Source: Gymnogyps californianus
Lineage: Eukaryota > Chordata > Aves > Accipitriformes > Cathartidae
Direction: 5' to 3'
Length of the DNA stretch: 64,000 nt
Assembly (NCBI RefSeq): GCF_018139145.2
Contig: NC_059487.1
Span: 6,779,792 to 6,843,791 of the forward strand
Made by a program: the position numbers and the translations under genes. This document shows positions 11,801-23,207 of the stretch, one piece after another. The notes beneath the pieces are model-generated. The model saw only the letters and a list, made by a program, of their open reading frames with translations. It made no database searches and was not told the origin of the DNA. How positions within the stretch are numbered: the stretch's first letter is position 1; each line of letters starts with the position of its first letter.

Positions 11801-14313
11801 CGTGTTTTTCCTATCGTGAGGGATGACAGGTAGATCGTTTGGGGATACCTGCCTTTCCCGAGGAGACTGGGCACCCCCGTGTCACTTGTGAAGTTGCCAC
11901 GCTATTAGACGCCAAAGAAGGCACTTGGCAGAGCTTCCCAGCCATTAAAAAGAAAAACAAAAACTTGGATGGGAGCTGGATCTTCTTTAGCCCCAGGATA
12001 ACCCATCTGTGTGGCTGCAAAAAGCTGGGCTGCAGGTTTTCAGTTTCTTTACCCTCATCTGGAGCTCCCCACCTGCTCCTTTGGCTCTTCCCAGCCGGAC
12101 AGCATGTGGTGGGGCTCACAGCCTCCGGCTGCTCCTGGAGGATATCCCTCCTGGAAGCAGGCTCTGGTTTGGGAGCACCTCTTCTCCCAGCCTCCAGCCT
12201 GGACCCTCTTGCAGTCGTCCCCAAACCCACTGGGGCTGGGAGCACAGCTGTCAAAGGCATGATGGTGGCACAGAGCTGGAGCGGCCTGCTGTCCCTCCGG
12301 CCCCCGGGGCAGCTCCTCACACTGAACCCTCTCTCCACAGGCCCCGAGTACCAGAAGCGGAAGCTGCTACAGGAGATCATGGAGAATGCAGAGCACGCCG
12401 TCAACATGGAGGAGGAGGCGCCACGGCCCGAGGGCGCCCCGCCGCCCCCCACGCCCCCTGAGAGCCCCCAGCTCCACGAGCAGGACGAGGCCCGCCGCCA
12501 TGCCAGCTCGGCCCCCAGCCCCGCCACCACCCCCCCGAGGCCAAGCGGGCCAAGGCAGCCCCCCGCCAGGATGGCACCCTCCGTCCAGGCAGCTGGGCTG
12601 AGGCGGCCGGGCGGGCGGGCGGCGGGAGCCCCGCGCCCCCCGAGGGCGAGGGCCGGCCGCCCTCACAGGGCTGGGGGCGTCCCGCCGAGCAGATGGAGAT
12701 CGGGCCACTGCAGAGAATGGCGCACGAGCCCGACGTCGAGCTCTTCAAGGGCTACCACAGCTACGCCGTCCGGACCTCCCCGGTCTCTCCCGCCACGGAC
12801 TATGAGGAGGAGCCACTCCCCGAGCCCGAGCTGCCCTCCCTGGAGCCCCGGGGAGACCCCCAGCGCCGGGGGGGCACCCCCGCCCCGCCACAGGAGCGGG
12901 AGGAGAAGCCGGCGGCCAGGGTGGAGGCCAAGCCAGAGCCGCCCCGGCCCAAGGAGCCAAAGCAGGGCCCCAGCCCCGAGCGCAGGGCTGTGCGCCGGGC
13001 CGAGCCCGCCGCTGACAGGAAGACTGAGGCCAGGGTGCCGGGGCGGACGGAGCCCAAGACGGGGGCCAAGCGGGGCCCGGCCCCAACAGCAGCGGTGGCG
13101 GCAGCGCAGGAGGCAGAGGAGTGCGAAGAGGTGATGTGGCGGCAGCCCAAGAGGCAGCCCAAGAGGCACGCCTGGGAGCCATCTTTGCCTTTTTTTTTGG
13201 TTTATTTTTCCCCAGGAGGTATGAAAGGGCCCAGAGGGATGCAGAGCCCATGGCCTCAGGGCTGCAGTGGGCCCCGAGCAGCGCCCAGAGGTTCTTTTCA
13301 GGATCCCGAAGCCTGCTGGTGGCAGGTCTTGGTTTTCCCCTCTCCTGGTGCCTTCCCAGCCCGCCCTGCCCCGGCTGCTGGGGCTGGCGTTCATAACCCT
13401 ATTACTTTAACTTCCTCTCTGCACCAGGGCAGATACGCTTCCAGACACGTCCCCATTTCAGAATTTGAGGAAAACAGGCATCTTCTGATTCACTTTTTAT
13501 GCTTTTCTCCCCTTCTGTTCCCACCCCTTTACCATCCAACATGGATCTGGAAAGTTGGGGGCAAGATGTAGGACAGGGAAGAAAAAGCTGAGTGGGGTTT
13601 CTTTTTTACCTGTTACTTTTACTTTTTTGCAGTAGGGGCACCTCATGAGCTGAACTGTGGTATCGAATCACCAGCTGATTTCCCAGATTTAAAATATGGT
13701 CACTGAAATTCAATTTTGCTGTTAGCAAATACAGCTGTAAAACCAGACATTGTATTAGCCCGCTGCTTCTTATCTTGCAGCCCTTTGGACGTGAATGGTT
13801 CCGATGCAACTTTAGAAAAGCACAGTTTGGAAATATTTTGGTCTGAAATTAGAGCAATCTCATATGGGTGCGTTTGTTCATCTTAAAAACGGCAACTTTA
13901 CAAACATGGGCAATGTGGGTGGAGAAAGGAGTTGGGAGGAGCAGCTTGACATGGGCTTGGCAGTTCATGTGCCTGTGGTCGGGATCTCCTTTAATCTGAT
14001 TTAGCCTCAGAAGAAGCCTGATTTAGCCTCCTTAGAAGGAGCTTGCAGGGAAGAAATAGGAATAGGGATTGATAGATATTCAACTAGTTTGAAATTCAGG
14101 CTGGTTAAGTGCCAGATTTCTGTGTGTCAGGAGGGGGTGATTCTGGTATTTTTGAATAGCAGAATCAAGCTGTATCTGTCTCGTCGCCTGGAGCTGTGGT
14201 ATATAATACTCTGTTTTGGGTTTTTCCTTCAGGGACCTAACACAATCGTGATCTGCATGGTCATCTTACTGAACATTGGTCTGGCCATCCTATTTGTACA
14301 TTTTTTGACATGA
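8741..14313 (+). CDS. JPH2: Junctophilin-2, 3' part (three exons; 5' exons outside window)
   Basis: Coding exons are 8741-8859, 12341-13130 and 14233-14313. Junctophilins bridge the plasma membrane/T-tubule and the sarcoplasmic reticulum in excitable cells. MORN repeats bind the plasma membrane, a long helix spans the cleft, and a C-terminal helix anchors in the SR. The part seen here covers the end of the helical region ([11 protein letters not shown]...[11 protein letters not shown]), the junction [13 protein letters not shown], the divergent Pro/Ala/Lys-rich region with the family motif GYHSYAVRT, and the terminal anchor [20 protein letters not shown] followed by a stop. GYHSYAVRT and the anchor fit JPH2 better than JPH1, JPH3 or JPH4, and the chromosome-20-type neighbours agree. 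The middle exon changes frame at a C run (12530-12536); see that exon. The gene ends tail to tail with the TRH receptor. Identity is secure; integrity of the reading frame is not. Confidence 0.93.
8860..12340 (+). other. JPH2: JPH2 intron between the helix exon and the divergent-region exon
   Basis: The intron has donor gtagga at 8860 and acceptor ctctccacag ending at 12340. An open frame runs from inside the intron (11839) straight into the next exon, but its upstream part has no family resemblance and is read-through of the intron. No repeat family, RNA gene or other exon was recognised. Confidence 0.85.
12341..13130 (+). CDS. JPH2: JPH2 exon: divergent region, with an apparent one-base frameshift
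   Basis: The exon starts after acceptor ctctccacag in the frame [20 protein letters not shown], continuing the previous exon. That frame follows the family up to the SPATTPP stretch at about 12514-12536. From there the family-like reading ([20 protein letters not shown], then MEIGPLQ, then GYHSYAVRT at 12750-12776) sits in a different frame and runs without a stop to GAG at 13130. The downstream frame joins exon 5 in phase 0. The exon is 790 bp, where 791 would keep frame. The switch point is a run of seven C (12530-12536), where eight would restore it. A Lys/Arg cluster (AKRAKAAPR) sits where mammalian JPH2 has a basic nuclear-localisation-type segment. Donor gtgatg is weak, but it is the only one whose phase fits. 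Sequencing or assembly error is more likely than a true null allele. Confidence 0.88.
12530..12536 (+). other. JPH2: Seven-C homopolymer at the JPH2 frame switch
   Basis: The run of seven C lies between an ACC-rich stretch and GAGGCCAAG. The upstream family frame and the downstream family frame meet here, and they differ by one missing base. Homopolymers in GC-rich exons are common sites of base-call error. Confidence 0.8.
13131..14232 (+). other. JPH2: Last JPH2 intron
   Basis: The intron begins gtgatg right after the GAG codon at 13128-13130 and ends with a T/C-rich tract and cag at 14230-14232. The downstream-frame reading stays open into the intron as far as 13571, but that part is Phe/Pro-rich and unlike the family. 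A GTATGA at about 13219 would be a better-looking donor but would put the last exon out of frame. No other features were seen. Confidence 0.8.
14233..14313 (+). CDS. JPH2: JPH2 last coding exon: C-terminal membrane anchor
   Basis: The exon has 26 codons plus TGA. After GPNTIV comes one hydrophobic helix ([20 protein letters not shown]) ending the protein. This is the tail anchor that places junctophilins in the sarco/endoplasmic reticulum membrane. It enters in phase 0 after acceptor ccttcag. A whole exon for the anchor alone is the normal junctophilin arrangement. Confidence 0.95.
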   Translation, partial: GPNTIVICMVILLNIGLAILFVHFLT

Positions 14314-15060
14314 TGTGCCCCTCGGACAAGGTAAGAAGAGCAATAAGATTTTATCCTCAATTTGTAGACATTGCTGTGGATGTTTTAGGATCGACTAGCT
14401 TTACTGCCAACGCAAATCATTCACTGATGGATGCCCTGGTGATGAAAATGCATGGGCATTTATTCAATAGATGCAATTACCTTGCATTGAGCACTGAGAT
14501 TCTCAGTTACCCCTTGTCTGTTCCAAGAGTGATTTGTGGAGTAATTTCAGTGGATAGTTCTCGAGTCTTTTCATAAAATGATTTCCTCAAAGTTAAAAAA
14601 TTGAACTGTGTTGATCGGATACAATCCCACAGTATAGTTTTGCCTTCCCATTTGCATGGGCATGGTTCATGGAGTGAGACTTCCAGTGCAAGAATGTGTG
14701 ATGTTAAATTTGAAATTTGTTTTCTGCAAATATGCTTCAAGAAACACTTTCAATTTGCTGTTCTGTGGCGGCTGCTGCCAGGTAACCCGTGCATTGCTGT
14801 ATTTCCTGGCACTCAGCCGAGCAAGAGGCAAGAACACAAAGAAATATGAAACTATGAAATTTGCAGCTCTAATAGCACCAGTGCTAGTTCTGCAGCTGTT
14901 GTTATATGGTTGTTTTACTAAAGGTAAATAGGAGCTGAGATGTGTATCTGACTAAGGTTAAACTGGAGCTCGCTCAGGTCTTCCACTTGAATTGGGATGA
15001 GGGTTTGCATTTGGATTTGGTGGCAATAAAATCTTGTGAGGTTTCTTGTGCCTGTGGGAT
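14314..15060 (+). other. JPH2: JPH2 3' UTR, minimum extent
   Basis: Non-coding AT-rich sequence follows the JPH2 stop. The first plain AATAAA on the plus strand is at 15025-15030, followed by GT-rich sequence as expected past a cleavage site. Another AATAAA with a GT-rich flank at 17898-17903 could mark a longer form. Which is used cannot be told from sequence. Confidence 0.45.
15025..15030 (+). terminator. Candidate polyadenylation signal for JPH2
   Basis: Canonical AATAAA about 710 bases after the JPH2 stop, with a GT-rich stretch (gtgaggtttcttgtgcctgt) just downstream. Confidence 0.4.
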
Positions 15061-15125
15061 TCCTGCACACAGAAATGTGTCATGGGTTTGCACAAGATTT
15101 CTGTCGCCTTCGGCTCAAGTATTGC

Positions 15126-15142
15126 AAAAAAAAAAAAAAAAA
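15126..15142 (+). repeat. Poly(A) homopolymer, 17 A
   Basis: Uninterrupted A run. No SINE or LINE body was recognised upstream, so this is a simple repeat and not proof of a retrocopy. Confidence 0.9.
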
Positions 15143-17636
15143 CCACCAAGGCTGAACCTGACTCTTGGGCCACACATGAACGTAACGCGAGAGGCACCTC
15201 CCAAGTGCCCGTGAGGGTATTGGGCTGCCTTCCCGGGGCCTCCTGGGGGATAAAGCTGCTCTGCTGAGCACTGCTTTCTGTCGTGTTATTAGTCCCCCGT
15301 CAGCCTGCACAGGTGAAAGCCTTGCAGCCAGCCGCGATTACGTGTCAGTCATATGTTTTGCTCCCCCTTGACTCTCCCGTTCATCTGTGTCTGGGACAGG
15401 CGTTGCTGCTGATGGAGACCACAGACCTTGGCGGGGATTAAATCTCAGCCACCTGGAAACACCTAAGAGGAGGACTTGAGATCCCAAGGTTGCACTGCAA
15501 ACACCAACCTTAAGTGAAAGCACCTGAAGATCAGTTCAGTCTCCCTGCTCCCAGGCTGTGGCTGGCCTCTGCAATCTACCAAGGAAAAGCCAGGGTTTCT
15601 GCAATTCAGCCTCCTTCTCATCTTTGTATAAAATAGCAGTTGCCTTAAATTGTTCTCACCAAAGTCATCAACTGTCCTGTCATGCCAGGGATGAGGGATT
15701 TATCTGTAGCTGTAGGAGAACGAGTGAGAAGGTCTCATGCCTGCACACTGATGTGTTTTGTAACTCCCTTGGTTGACTCGGTGTCAGAGATCTCCCAAAG
15801 AATATCATCCATGGCGTGGAGATGAAGCAATACACGGCAACCAAAATGACTCATGAGAGCCGCGCAACGGCTAGGGGTGGACAACGTCGCCCTCCGTGCT
15901 TGGAAGTCGTCCAAAGGGACGAGCAAAAAGTCTTTCCTTTCCCCGTCGCCTGGAGTCGTTTTCCATGTGTGGAGGACTGAGAGGGGGAGCAAGTTGAAAT
16001 TGGGCTTACTGAAGTGTAACCAGAGTCCTGCCCGTGCCTGCCGACGCAACATGGACGGGGGCCGCAGGGTGGGGTGCGAGGGACTGGCTGATCCGAGGCT
16101 GTTTGTGCATGTGGGGGGTGCTGCGGGTGGAGATGGTGCCCGTTTCGGGCCCGTTTCGCCATCCTCTCCTGCCACCAGCAATGCTCTGCACAGAAGCATC
16201 TTGCAGTGGGAGACTTCCCACTGTAACGGGAAAGGAAATAGGTGTGCTGAATTTGTCCCTTTACCCCTTTTTTCTATGAAAATGTTGCAACTTACAATGA
16301 AAAGGAGGTACTTACTGCAAAATACCTCCGTACACCCGCAGGTTCCTCCCCTTGGCGCGCTGGGCTGCAGCGGGGCTCCTGGCCTCTCTCATTGCAACAG
16401 AGTGAACAGACTTTCCAGCCAGAGGATGCAGGGTGGCTGTTGTGGGAGAGGTTACGTTATTCCTGAAAGAAAAAAAGGTGCAGAGACCCGAGTGACTCCA
16501 ATGTATTTGGGTGTTAGGCTCAAAAATACGCAGCAGCCAGACTTTCAGCAGTGGTAGAGTACAGTGGGGCAATTCTAGCTGTTGTTCTTGTGTGCGAGTC
16601 TTAGAGGCCTGGGCGATTTGCACCAGTTCTTCCCAAAGCTGCGACAGAGAGTGACCTTTGGAAGGAGAAGTTTCCACCATGATCTGCTCTGATCCTAGCA
16701 GTGCGAGCTTAGAAAGTCGGCACAGACGAAGTTACAGTTTAGTGTGAGGCTGAGTGCTTGGACATGTTTCTTCCTTCTTTTAAGAGCAATATGTGTTTTC
16801 TATCCCTTTTTAAGATAATCGGAAATGTTATTTATAGTCGGTTGTGCACCTCTGTGTATCCTGAAGTCCCACAGCACAGGACTGGGTGGGAAAACCTGAG
16901 GGACTGGAAAGAATGGGGAAATGATGGTTAAGGAAAAAAACAGATGCCCAGTCTGCTCCAAAGGTCAATCTGAAAGGATTTCAGAGATGGAGTGGCAGAC
17001 AGGCAGGGGTTTACACTGACTGGAGATACAGGGCAAAACCTGCCTAATTTATCTGCTCTAATTATGGCATAAGAGAGTGAGACTAATTCAGTACTTTTCT
17101 TTGTGAACCAAGTTTATTTTTTAACCTTATTCAGCTCAGGAACGTTGCCACAGTAGCAAATACGTGGTGTTAACTGTGGGAGAAGTGAATGTGATCCCTT
17201 CCTAAAAGCCATGTGGCTGTACCAGTCCTGAGAAAGCTGTGCAGCATCATCTACACTTCCACAGAGCATAGTTTAGCAGCAATTTGCTTCTTTTTTTTTT
17301 TCTTAAGTATAAATGTATTGCAAACCCCAGGCTCTGCTGCCTTTGACGTTTTATCTCCGTTTGCTGGCACTCACTTGCCAGCTCTGCAGTTTCAGTATGC
17401 CGACTGCTTTTATTAACCACCAAGACAATTTCCGTTGAGAGACCTGAGGGGCTTTTATTTATCACTAAGCACAAAAATGGATCTTTTTCAACAGTGCTAA
17501 GGTAATTCCGCCCCCACCCCAATTTTTTATGCATGTGATGTGCACTCGGTAGTGTGCTTTCCTCCTAGTAACCTTCTGAGAAAAGTAGGTAGATTTGCTT
17601 TTATGTGACGTATAAATATATCCATATTGTGCTGAG

Positions 17637-17663
17637 ATATGGATATATATACATATATATATA
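17637..17663. repeat. AT-dinucleotide simple repeat
   Basis: TA/AT-rich dinucleotide tract with two interruptions (ATGG and TACA). Confidence 0.85.
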
Positions 17664-20594
17664 GCCCCTTAGGGATTTCGTTTTCTTAGATGCAAAAATA
17701 ACAGATTTACCTCAAACTGCATGCTTTCAAAACTGACTAGGATATTGTGTTATACTTTTCAGGTCTTACAAAGATGCAGATACATTTCACTCTTCACACA
17801 AAAATACCTTCATCACAGATTTTGCAAGCTGTTTACTACAATCTGTGTACTACTGTCCGGAGTTTTCTGTCGGTTGTTCTGCTGGATTACGTGCAATAAT
17901 AAACAGTTATCTGCTCACTGTATCGATGTGGGTCTTTGCAGGAGAATCTCCAGATTTCTTTCCAGGTTGACACATTCACTCCAGTCTTAAAGGAGAGTTC
18001 ATCAACATGTGGTGCAGAATTTCACGGGTGGCATCTGGATGGTTTTTAGCTTTTTCCCAATATCCATTTCAAAATCTTTCATTTTTTGTTGATGGGGGGT
18101 ACTTCACAAAGAGAATTGTTTTCACTTACTGCCTTTTAAAAGTTTGGTGCCAGATGTTTGAGGACACCTCCTGCTCTCTGAGCAAGCTCTGTGTGCTACC
18201 ATCATGCTGGCCTCTGCCAGAGGTTGCACGGGGCTGGGAGGAAAGGCGGCTCGCTGTCACGAAGTCTGCCTGGGCAATGCGGACGGCCGCTGACGGGTCC
18301 CTTCGCTGCCTCCCGACCCCAGGGCTGCTGCCAAGTTTCTTCCAAGCTGTGCGTCACTGCCTGCTCCTCCAGCGCCTGGGTTTGGAGAGGACTGATTCTC
18401 CTCTGCCTGTGGCCCGTCCTCTTGCTCAGCCCCTTGAAACGGCCAAAGTGAGAGGAAAGCCAGGCACAAGGAACAGGGAAATGGCAGTCGGGGGAAGAGT
18501 GATTTACAGGGGAGAATGGGAGAGCAGATCCCAGTGCCAGCCAGGGGCAGTGGGGCCCAGGGGCCCAAGGAATCCAGAGTAGCTGAAACCTTCAATCCCT
18601 TTTCTATTTCTGGAGTGTCTCACATGAGCAAAGCCGGGCTGTGCAGAGAGGCTGGCAGGACGCAGGCTCAGCCTCCGTGGGCAGCAGGGCCTCCCTCGGC
18701 TTCTGTGGGTGCAAGGAGTCTTGTGGGAGAAGATTTCATGCTGTGGTAGAGACTTAAGGAGCTGAGTTTGGTGAAATGATAGCTTACTCTCCTCTGGGCT
18801 TGTTTTGCTTCTGATATGGGAGGAACCAGCAGCATGTCATTCATCCAGTCGCTGGGAGGAGGCTGGGGGCAGCGGGGTAACTGGAGCCTTTTGCACCTCA
18901 TAAATCTCACGCTGATGAATGGAGCAGATCTTTGGCCCATGTGTGGCAGAGACAGCGGGGAGGGAGGTGGGTCTGGTGCTAAAGCAATGACGTATTGCTT
19001 CAAAAATATTAATAAAGGCAAAACAAAAAGCCTGCCCCTTCCCCAAGGTAGAGGTAACAGTGCTGGGTCTCTGCTTCAGGAGCTGCTGGTTTCAGGGGTA
19101 ACGTCCCCCACAGTGCTCCCGGCTGAGCGTCCCCGGGTGCAGGCAGGGAGGTGTCCGATATGTGAGAACCGGGATAAAGGCACTGGCCTGATCCTGTGAC
19201 CGAAGGGCAGCAGCCTTAGCCTCCACCGGTGGGAGGGAAGGTGCAATCTGAGCCCCGGTGTCCTTTGAGCGTGACCTGCCCAGGCGTCCCGGGAATGGCC
19301 GCGCTGCCCTCCACCGTCCTTGCAGGGCATTGAGGCTTGCGGGAGCAACCCCCTCTCTTGGCCTTCACCTTCGTGCAAGAGGAAGGGCCAGAGCTGGGGC
19401 GAAGGTGGCCCCGGCAGCAAGTAGGTGCTGGGAAGCGCAGAGGCGTTGCTGTGCTCCTTTCTGGCCCAGGAGCCAGGAATGGGGCTGGCTCCGCACCACC
19501 GCCTTCGCTCCGGGACCCTTCCTGGAAGAAGCCAAAGTGAGTCCTGGGGGCATTAATGCGTCGGGGAATAGCCACCGTTAGCAACTCCAGTGAAACATTT
19601 TCCCATGCCTGGTCATGGCTTAGCCCCCAGCCGCGGCTCTGAAAGCGCTGGCTTTCCCCTCCCGCCTGGCCAAGCCAAGGGCACGCCATGCCTGGCTCGG
19701 GGCTGGCAGCAAGGGGCCCCGCGATGGCCGCCCTCTCCTGTCCTCTTCTGCCAGAAACGCTGGCACTGCATGGCTGGAAAAAGTTGCTTTTATTTTATTT
19801 CCTCTGAGCAGCCACCCACACTGTGACTGCGAGGACGGACAGGATCAGCCAGCACTGGAGAACAATGGGCCCTCACTGACCATCTCAAAATCATATTAGC
19901 ACTGGGACCACCCCAGGACCTTCTCCTTGAGAGGGGAAAGCTTTTAAAGGCTTCCTGGCTTGTGGCTTCAGGCATTCCCTTTTGGAGGAGCAGCGAGCAG
20001 CCGCTGGTGCGCTCGCAGCAACCCCTGTCTCTATAGAAATGGCACACTCAGAGCACAACTCACAAGGTGATTATTAAAGAAAATTCATCAGTTGTTATAA
20101 AACACAGATTGTCCTTAATACTTCTGCCCATCACCCATGGCACAGGGGACCTGTGGCATTGCAGTCACATTCCCTCCCTCAGACGATAGCTGGGAAAGTG
20201 CCTGATTTGGGGCACGGGCAATGCCAGCGATGCCCTCCCATCGGAGTCTGCATTTAGACCCTGGCAGAGCAGAAATGTGCAGGGCTGGTTAACTGCTAAA
20301 CTGAGGGTATTTTAGTAAATTAGAGTCAGTCCTGCAGGACTGGCAAGCTTCGATCCGCTGTGCATCACAGCACGCTCCCCAAAATGGATGCATTGGTTTG
20401 AAGAGTGCTGAGGAGCAACCTCCAAGCGAGCGAAGAGAGGAGGCAGGTCCCGGGGCAGTGCTGGCTAAAGAGCCCTCCAGAGGCCTTGGGAAACACGAAT
20501 TGCAAAATAAACAAATAACTGCTGAGTGATTACATTAATATTGCTGTAGGACTATCCCCCAGGCTTTATTAGCAGTTCCTTAATTGGGGCCTGG

Positions 20595-20612
20595 TTGAAC
20601 TAATTAGTTCAA
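20595..20612. promoter_or_regulatory. Perfect 18-bp palindrome with a TAATTA core
   Basis: TTGAACTAATTAGTTCAA equals its own reverse complement over 18 bases. TAATTA is the core bound by many homeodomain proteins, and a symmetric site would suit a dimer. It lies in an AT-rich, repeat-free stretch (about 20480-20770) rich in ATTA motifs. The palindrome is directly visible; an enhancer role is inference. Confidence 0.4.
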
Positions 20613-22880
20613 AGAAGCAGCCGGGGGCCAGACCAGATTGAAAAGGTGCTGTATCTAATTCATTCCCTAATGTGTGGTCCAACCTCTCTTGTGGCTCTGA
20701 AAAAATTAAGCAGTTGCTCAGCATCCTCTTCAGTGACCTGAGTATTACTAATTTAAAGGTACCACTATTTTAATTTTAGTAATGTGCTCTGTGCAGGATT
20801 GTACCACAGAGTGGAAGCCAACCTCTAATAGCCTGCTCTGGTTGCAGGGAGGTGCTGGGTGCCCTCGTGGTCTTTTTGTCCCTTTTTCAGGGAACTGCTG
20901 GTGTTTTGTGGGTCACTCTCTACCGTGGCCCTGGGGTGGTCTGGCTCCCAGGGCACTGGCCAGGATTGTAGGGGAGAGGGTCTCCCAAAGAGCCATCAGC
21001 ACGGCCACGCTCTCCTCCAGCGCAGGCTGGCGTGGATGCCCAATTTCCCCCCTGAAAGTACCTTTTCCACCACCCAAATCTAGAGACAAGGTAAGAAGAC
21101 AACCTGACTGGGGCTTAAACTGAAGGTTTTGGTAAGTTATTTAAACTTCTGTGTTTTGCAGGAGTAAATAACCCTTGCTGGGGACCCATCCGTGCACTGC
21201 ATAGAGGCGATTACTGTGTGGCCTCTGTTACCAATGTGTTGTGACCAGCCAGATTCAGGTAAACATGCTGGACACGGTGTCTCGTACACTGGATGTCTCT
21301 GATGAATGCTGTGAGCTTCAGCCAACCTGTGGTTCTCCCAGTCCATAAACCTCACTCATCCCTCTCCCACCAGCCGTTCCCCAAGCTGCTGCCTCCTCCG
21401 TCCTGCTCTGCACTGCTCACAAATTCATCCCCCCTCCCCGGGGCTCTGTGGCAGTTCTCCTGCCAGGGGACTGGTTTGTTGTGTAATTGAAGAAAGGAGA
21501 TGGCATTTTACCAGGTCAACAAGCACTGGAAGGGCTTTAATTAAGAAACTAACAGGTTAGATCAAATTGAGGAGCAGCTTCAATGTGGTAGGAGTAGTAG
21601 ATTCTCTATATTTGGTGGCATATTTATAAACTCGCAGCCTATGTTCATGCTGTTGAGAGTAAATAAATGCTGAGGGTAAAATGCAGCTTCAGACGTTACA
21701 AGCAGGGTGGGGTGTTGCAGGGTACAAGGTAATCCAGGCTCAAGCTTTAAGGGGGCTCTGATTTCTTATAAGGAATTAAGGTTTTTATTCAGACCCTGGA
21801 TATCCAGAGGAAGTTACAGTGATGAGTTATTTCTTTTAATTCCTTTCTGCTGGTGATTTATTTCCCAACAGCACGCAGCTGCCTGTTCTCTCAACCAGCA
21901 TCTCCTTAACAAGCAGAGTGCTGACCTTCCACCTCCACTTCCACCTAAAACTCTCTCAAATCCTCCTAACGTGTCAGAATACGTGTGAGGAGAAGGAGCG
22001 GGAACTCATTCCTCATCTACAGAGTTTAATTCTCTGGTGCATTTGCTGGAAATCTCGTGGTGCCGGGGGAATTTATCTGCTAATTACTTCTCAAAAAATA
22101 ACAAAGGGTCACGCAGTACTTGGCAGATAAGGGCAGAAAGGGGAGAAGAGAACTGGGTTTTAATTGAATCCCAAGTATGTTGAACAAAAATTTCAGAACT
22201 ATCAATTAGCTGTTGGCCTGGGGCTGAAATTTAATTAAGAGAATAGTGCTTTTAGGATGTCTCGGTCTCTGTCCCGGGGAGAAAAGCATAAAGAGGAACA
22301 GTGACGACTGGAAATGTGATTGGGAGGTGGAAAAGATCCTGCTGGAGATGCTTCAGAGTTGAGCTGCTACTTGGGTTCGCAGAGATCAAGACTGTCTGTC
22401 AAACTGCACATCCCATGCCTGAGAAATGCCTTAGGTCGGATGCAGGTGGGTTTCCAAGCTCAGGCAGTAAATGATCATCCCACGTGGCCTCAGGGCAAAG
22501 CTGGCTTTCCTGCTGCTCTCTGCGCCCACAGCCCCAGGGTGAAGGGCTGGGGATGTGGGACAGCCCGTCCCCAAGGAGATGCTGCCTGTGCTTGATGCCC
22601 CGGGGAGGCACCATCCTCCATAGCTCCCCAGCCCTGCAGCACCGAGGGCAGCTGGGCTCTGCTTTGCTGCCCTGATCTAGTTACCGTACCAAAGCAAACA
22701 GCACGGGGTTGCAGAGTCCCAGTCTCAGCTCTTCCTCCTCTCCAACCCCACCATGCTTACAGGGTGTTACCAATTTACTGTACTGCTAAGAAAGGTTAAT
22801 TTGCTCCTCTCTTCCTTCCTTGCCATCTCACATCCTGTTATAGCTGTACAGGTTAGTTGGCTGGAGAGCAGGGAGGGAAA

Positions 22881-22900
22881 GAGGAGAGGAGAGGAGAGGA
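22881..22900. repeat. (GAGGA)4 pentanucleotide repeat
   Basis: Four exact GAGGA units inside a longer purine-rich stretch. Confidence 0.9.
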
Positions 22901-23164
22901 TGGGATGCTGCTCACTGTGTGACTCTGGCTGTCGGGGCTGGCTGTGGCTTGTGTGCACCCAAAGGTGCCTGCGAGCTCAGGGCCCCGTGCCCCAGGGAGC
23001 TGCAAGCCACAGTTGGCTGTGAAGATGAAGAAAATTAATTCCTGTGCTGGCTAGACAGGGCATGGAGTGGCTTAAGGAGAAGAAGCTGTTATGTTTTGAG
23101 GAGATAACTCTGACCCATTGGAAGAAGAACTCATTAGCACAAGAGCCCAGCTTAGCTCTGGGCT

Positions 23165-23207
23165 ATGCAATAAGTTGTTCCTGTTACAATGCAATAAGTT
23201 GTTCCTG
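23165..23207. repeat. 24-bp local tandem duplication
   Basis: ATGCAATAAGTTGTTCCTG occurs at 23165-23183 and again, identical over 19 bases, at 23189-23207. The unit is 24 bp, and the near-identity suggests a recent duplication. Confidence 0.85.

Noticed and set aside
11839..12340. Upstream extension of the JPH2 divergent-region exon frame
   Set aside because: It is intron read-through. The CAG acceptor at 12340 and the split Gly codon with the previous exon fix the boundary.
13210..13225. GTATGA as alternative donor of the last JPH2 intron
   Set aside because: It would join the last exon in the wrong phase and stop at once. The GAG|GTGATG site at 13131 gives the family sequence.
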